Shown one piece after another: positions 63,828 to 64,000 of a DNA stretch of 64,000 nt. A program made the position numbers and the translations under genes. Within the stretch, counting starts at the first letter, position 1; the number at the start of each line of letters is the position of its first letter. Under the pieces are notes generated by a model. The model had not been told where the DNA came from. It did no database searches and was given only the letters and a program-made list of their open reading frames with translations. Origin of the DNA: Anaerocolumna chitinilytica (GTDB taxonomy: Bacteria > Bacillota > Clostridia > Lachnospirales > Lachnospiraceae); NCBI RefSeq assembly GCF_014218355.1, contig NZ_AP023368.1:2856001-2920000 (forward strand). The letters run 5' to 3'.

Positions 63828-64000
63828 ATGGTATTAAAAGGTAAATCAATTACATTAACTCCATATACAAGTGATAATTGTCACAGTTTTTATAGAACTT
63901 ATATAGCAGATCCAATGATGACAGAAAATATATTTGTTTATAATAAGGAGAAGACAGACACCTATTACCATAATAAAGTAATGGATCCTACCCGTATATT
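63828..64000 (+). CDS. GNAT-family N-acetyltransferase, N-terminal part
   Basis: The frame starts at ATG with AGGTGA 5 bases upstream, 9 bases after the PepSY-like stop, and runs off the window. The 57 visible residues (LKGKSITLTPYTSDNCHSFY, RTYIADPMMTENIFVYNKEK) match the opening of GNAT proteins of the RimJ-like type. The acetyl-CoA site lies outside the window, so the family call rests on the N-terminus only. Confidence 0.6.
   Translation, partial: MVLKGKSITLTPYTSDNCHSFYRTYIADPMMTENIFVYNKEKTDTYYHNKVMDPTRI

Overview
The window is chromosomal DNA from a low-GC anaerobic Firmicute. Gene content and spacing point to the Lachnospiraceae (Lachnoclostridium/Anaerocolumna-like). Supporting signs are AT-rich intergenic DNA, strong AGGAGG-type ribosome sites with frequent TTG/GTG starts, a two-subunit iron-sulfur serine dehydratase, the long Firmicute-type GalT, FeoA-FeoA-FeoB with the small Cys-rich Feo protein, and a Bce-type two-component/ABC module. 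The family assignment is inference; there is no rRNA in the window to test it. I saw no tRNA, rRNA or CRISPR array.

Layout. 0-3 kb: end of the glycine cleavage operon (gcvPB end, lipoate ligase, lipoamide dehydrogenase). 3.3-8.1 kb: Leloir galactose operon (ArsR-type regulator, galK, galE, galT). 8.3-10.5 kb: a radical SAM protein and a deletion scar in which a truncated response regulator runs into the tail of a lost membrane protein gene. 10.5-16.2 kb: a Gfo/Idh oxidoreductase overlapping a BceRS-BceAB-like peptide sensing and efflux module. 16.3-18 kb: serine dehydratase. 18.2-21.4 kb: a DUF4362-like protein and a PadR / DUF1700 / DUF4097 / PspC envelope module. 21.5-27 kb: argS, a chemoreceptor and a DUF815 ATPase. 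27-30.7 kb: the ferrous iron feo operon with an iron-box-like promoter and an atypical Fur-family regulator. 30.7-32.7 kb: a GntR(YtrA)-ABC operon with a clear operator. 33.3-36.6 kb: cysteine desulfurase, TtcA-like PP-loop protein and queA. 36.7-40.3 kb (minus strand): aromatic amino acid operon aroF-tyrA-aroA, with three CTTTAAAG palindromes at exact 15-bp steps just upstream of its promoter. 40.6-42.7 kb: an EF-G paralogue. 42.8-44.5 kb: a decayed, gene-poor stretch with two frameshifted genes. 44.5-50.2 kb: a DUF1538 membrane protein paired with a tandem PII-like protein, a YgiQ radical SAM protein and a glucokinase. 50.3-54.4 kb: class I glutamine amidotransferase, aldose epimerase, yqeG, aroK, aroQ and efp.

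54.4-64 kb is accessory-like. The 3' end of efp and its terminator are repeated in front of two paralogous AraC/GyrI-like regulators, and a short remnant of a third copy lies 3 kb further on. The segment also carries a second DUF4362-like gene, a VOC protein, two XRE regulators, a HIT protein, a degenerate group II intron 3' end (domains V-VI) touching the stop codon of one XRE gene, and an intact IS110-family element whose 5' leader is in the right place for a bridge RNA. The window ends in a GNAT gene.

The most unusual items are the AraC amplification that copied the end of efp, the intron relic, the periodic palindromes in front of the aro promoter, the response-regulator deletion scar, the DUF1538/tandem-PII pair and the Fur-like regulator with a cysteine tail. 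I did not find a clear, wholly new multi-gene system; most of the window is core metabolism.
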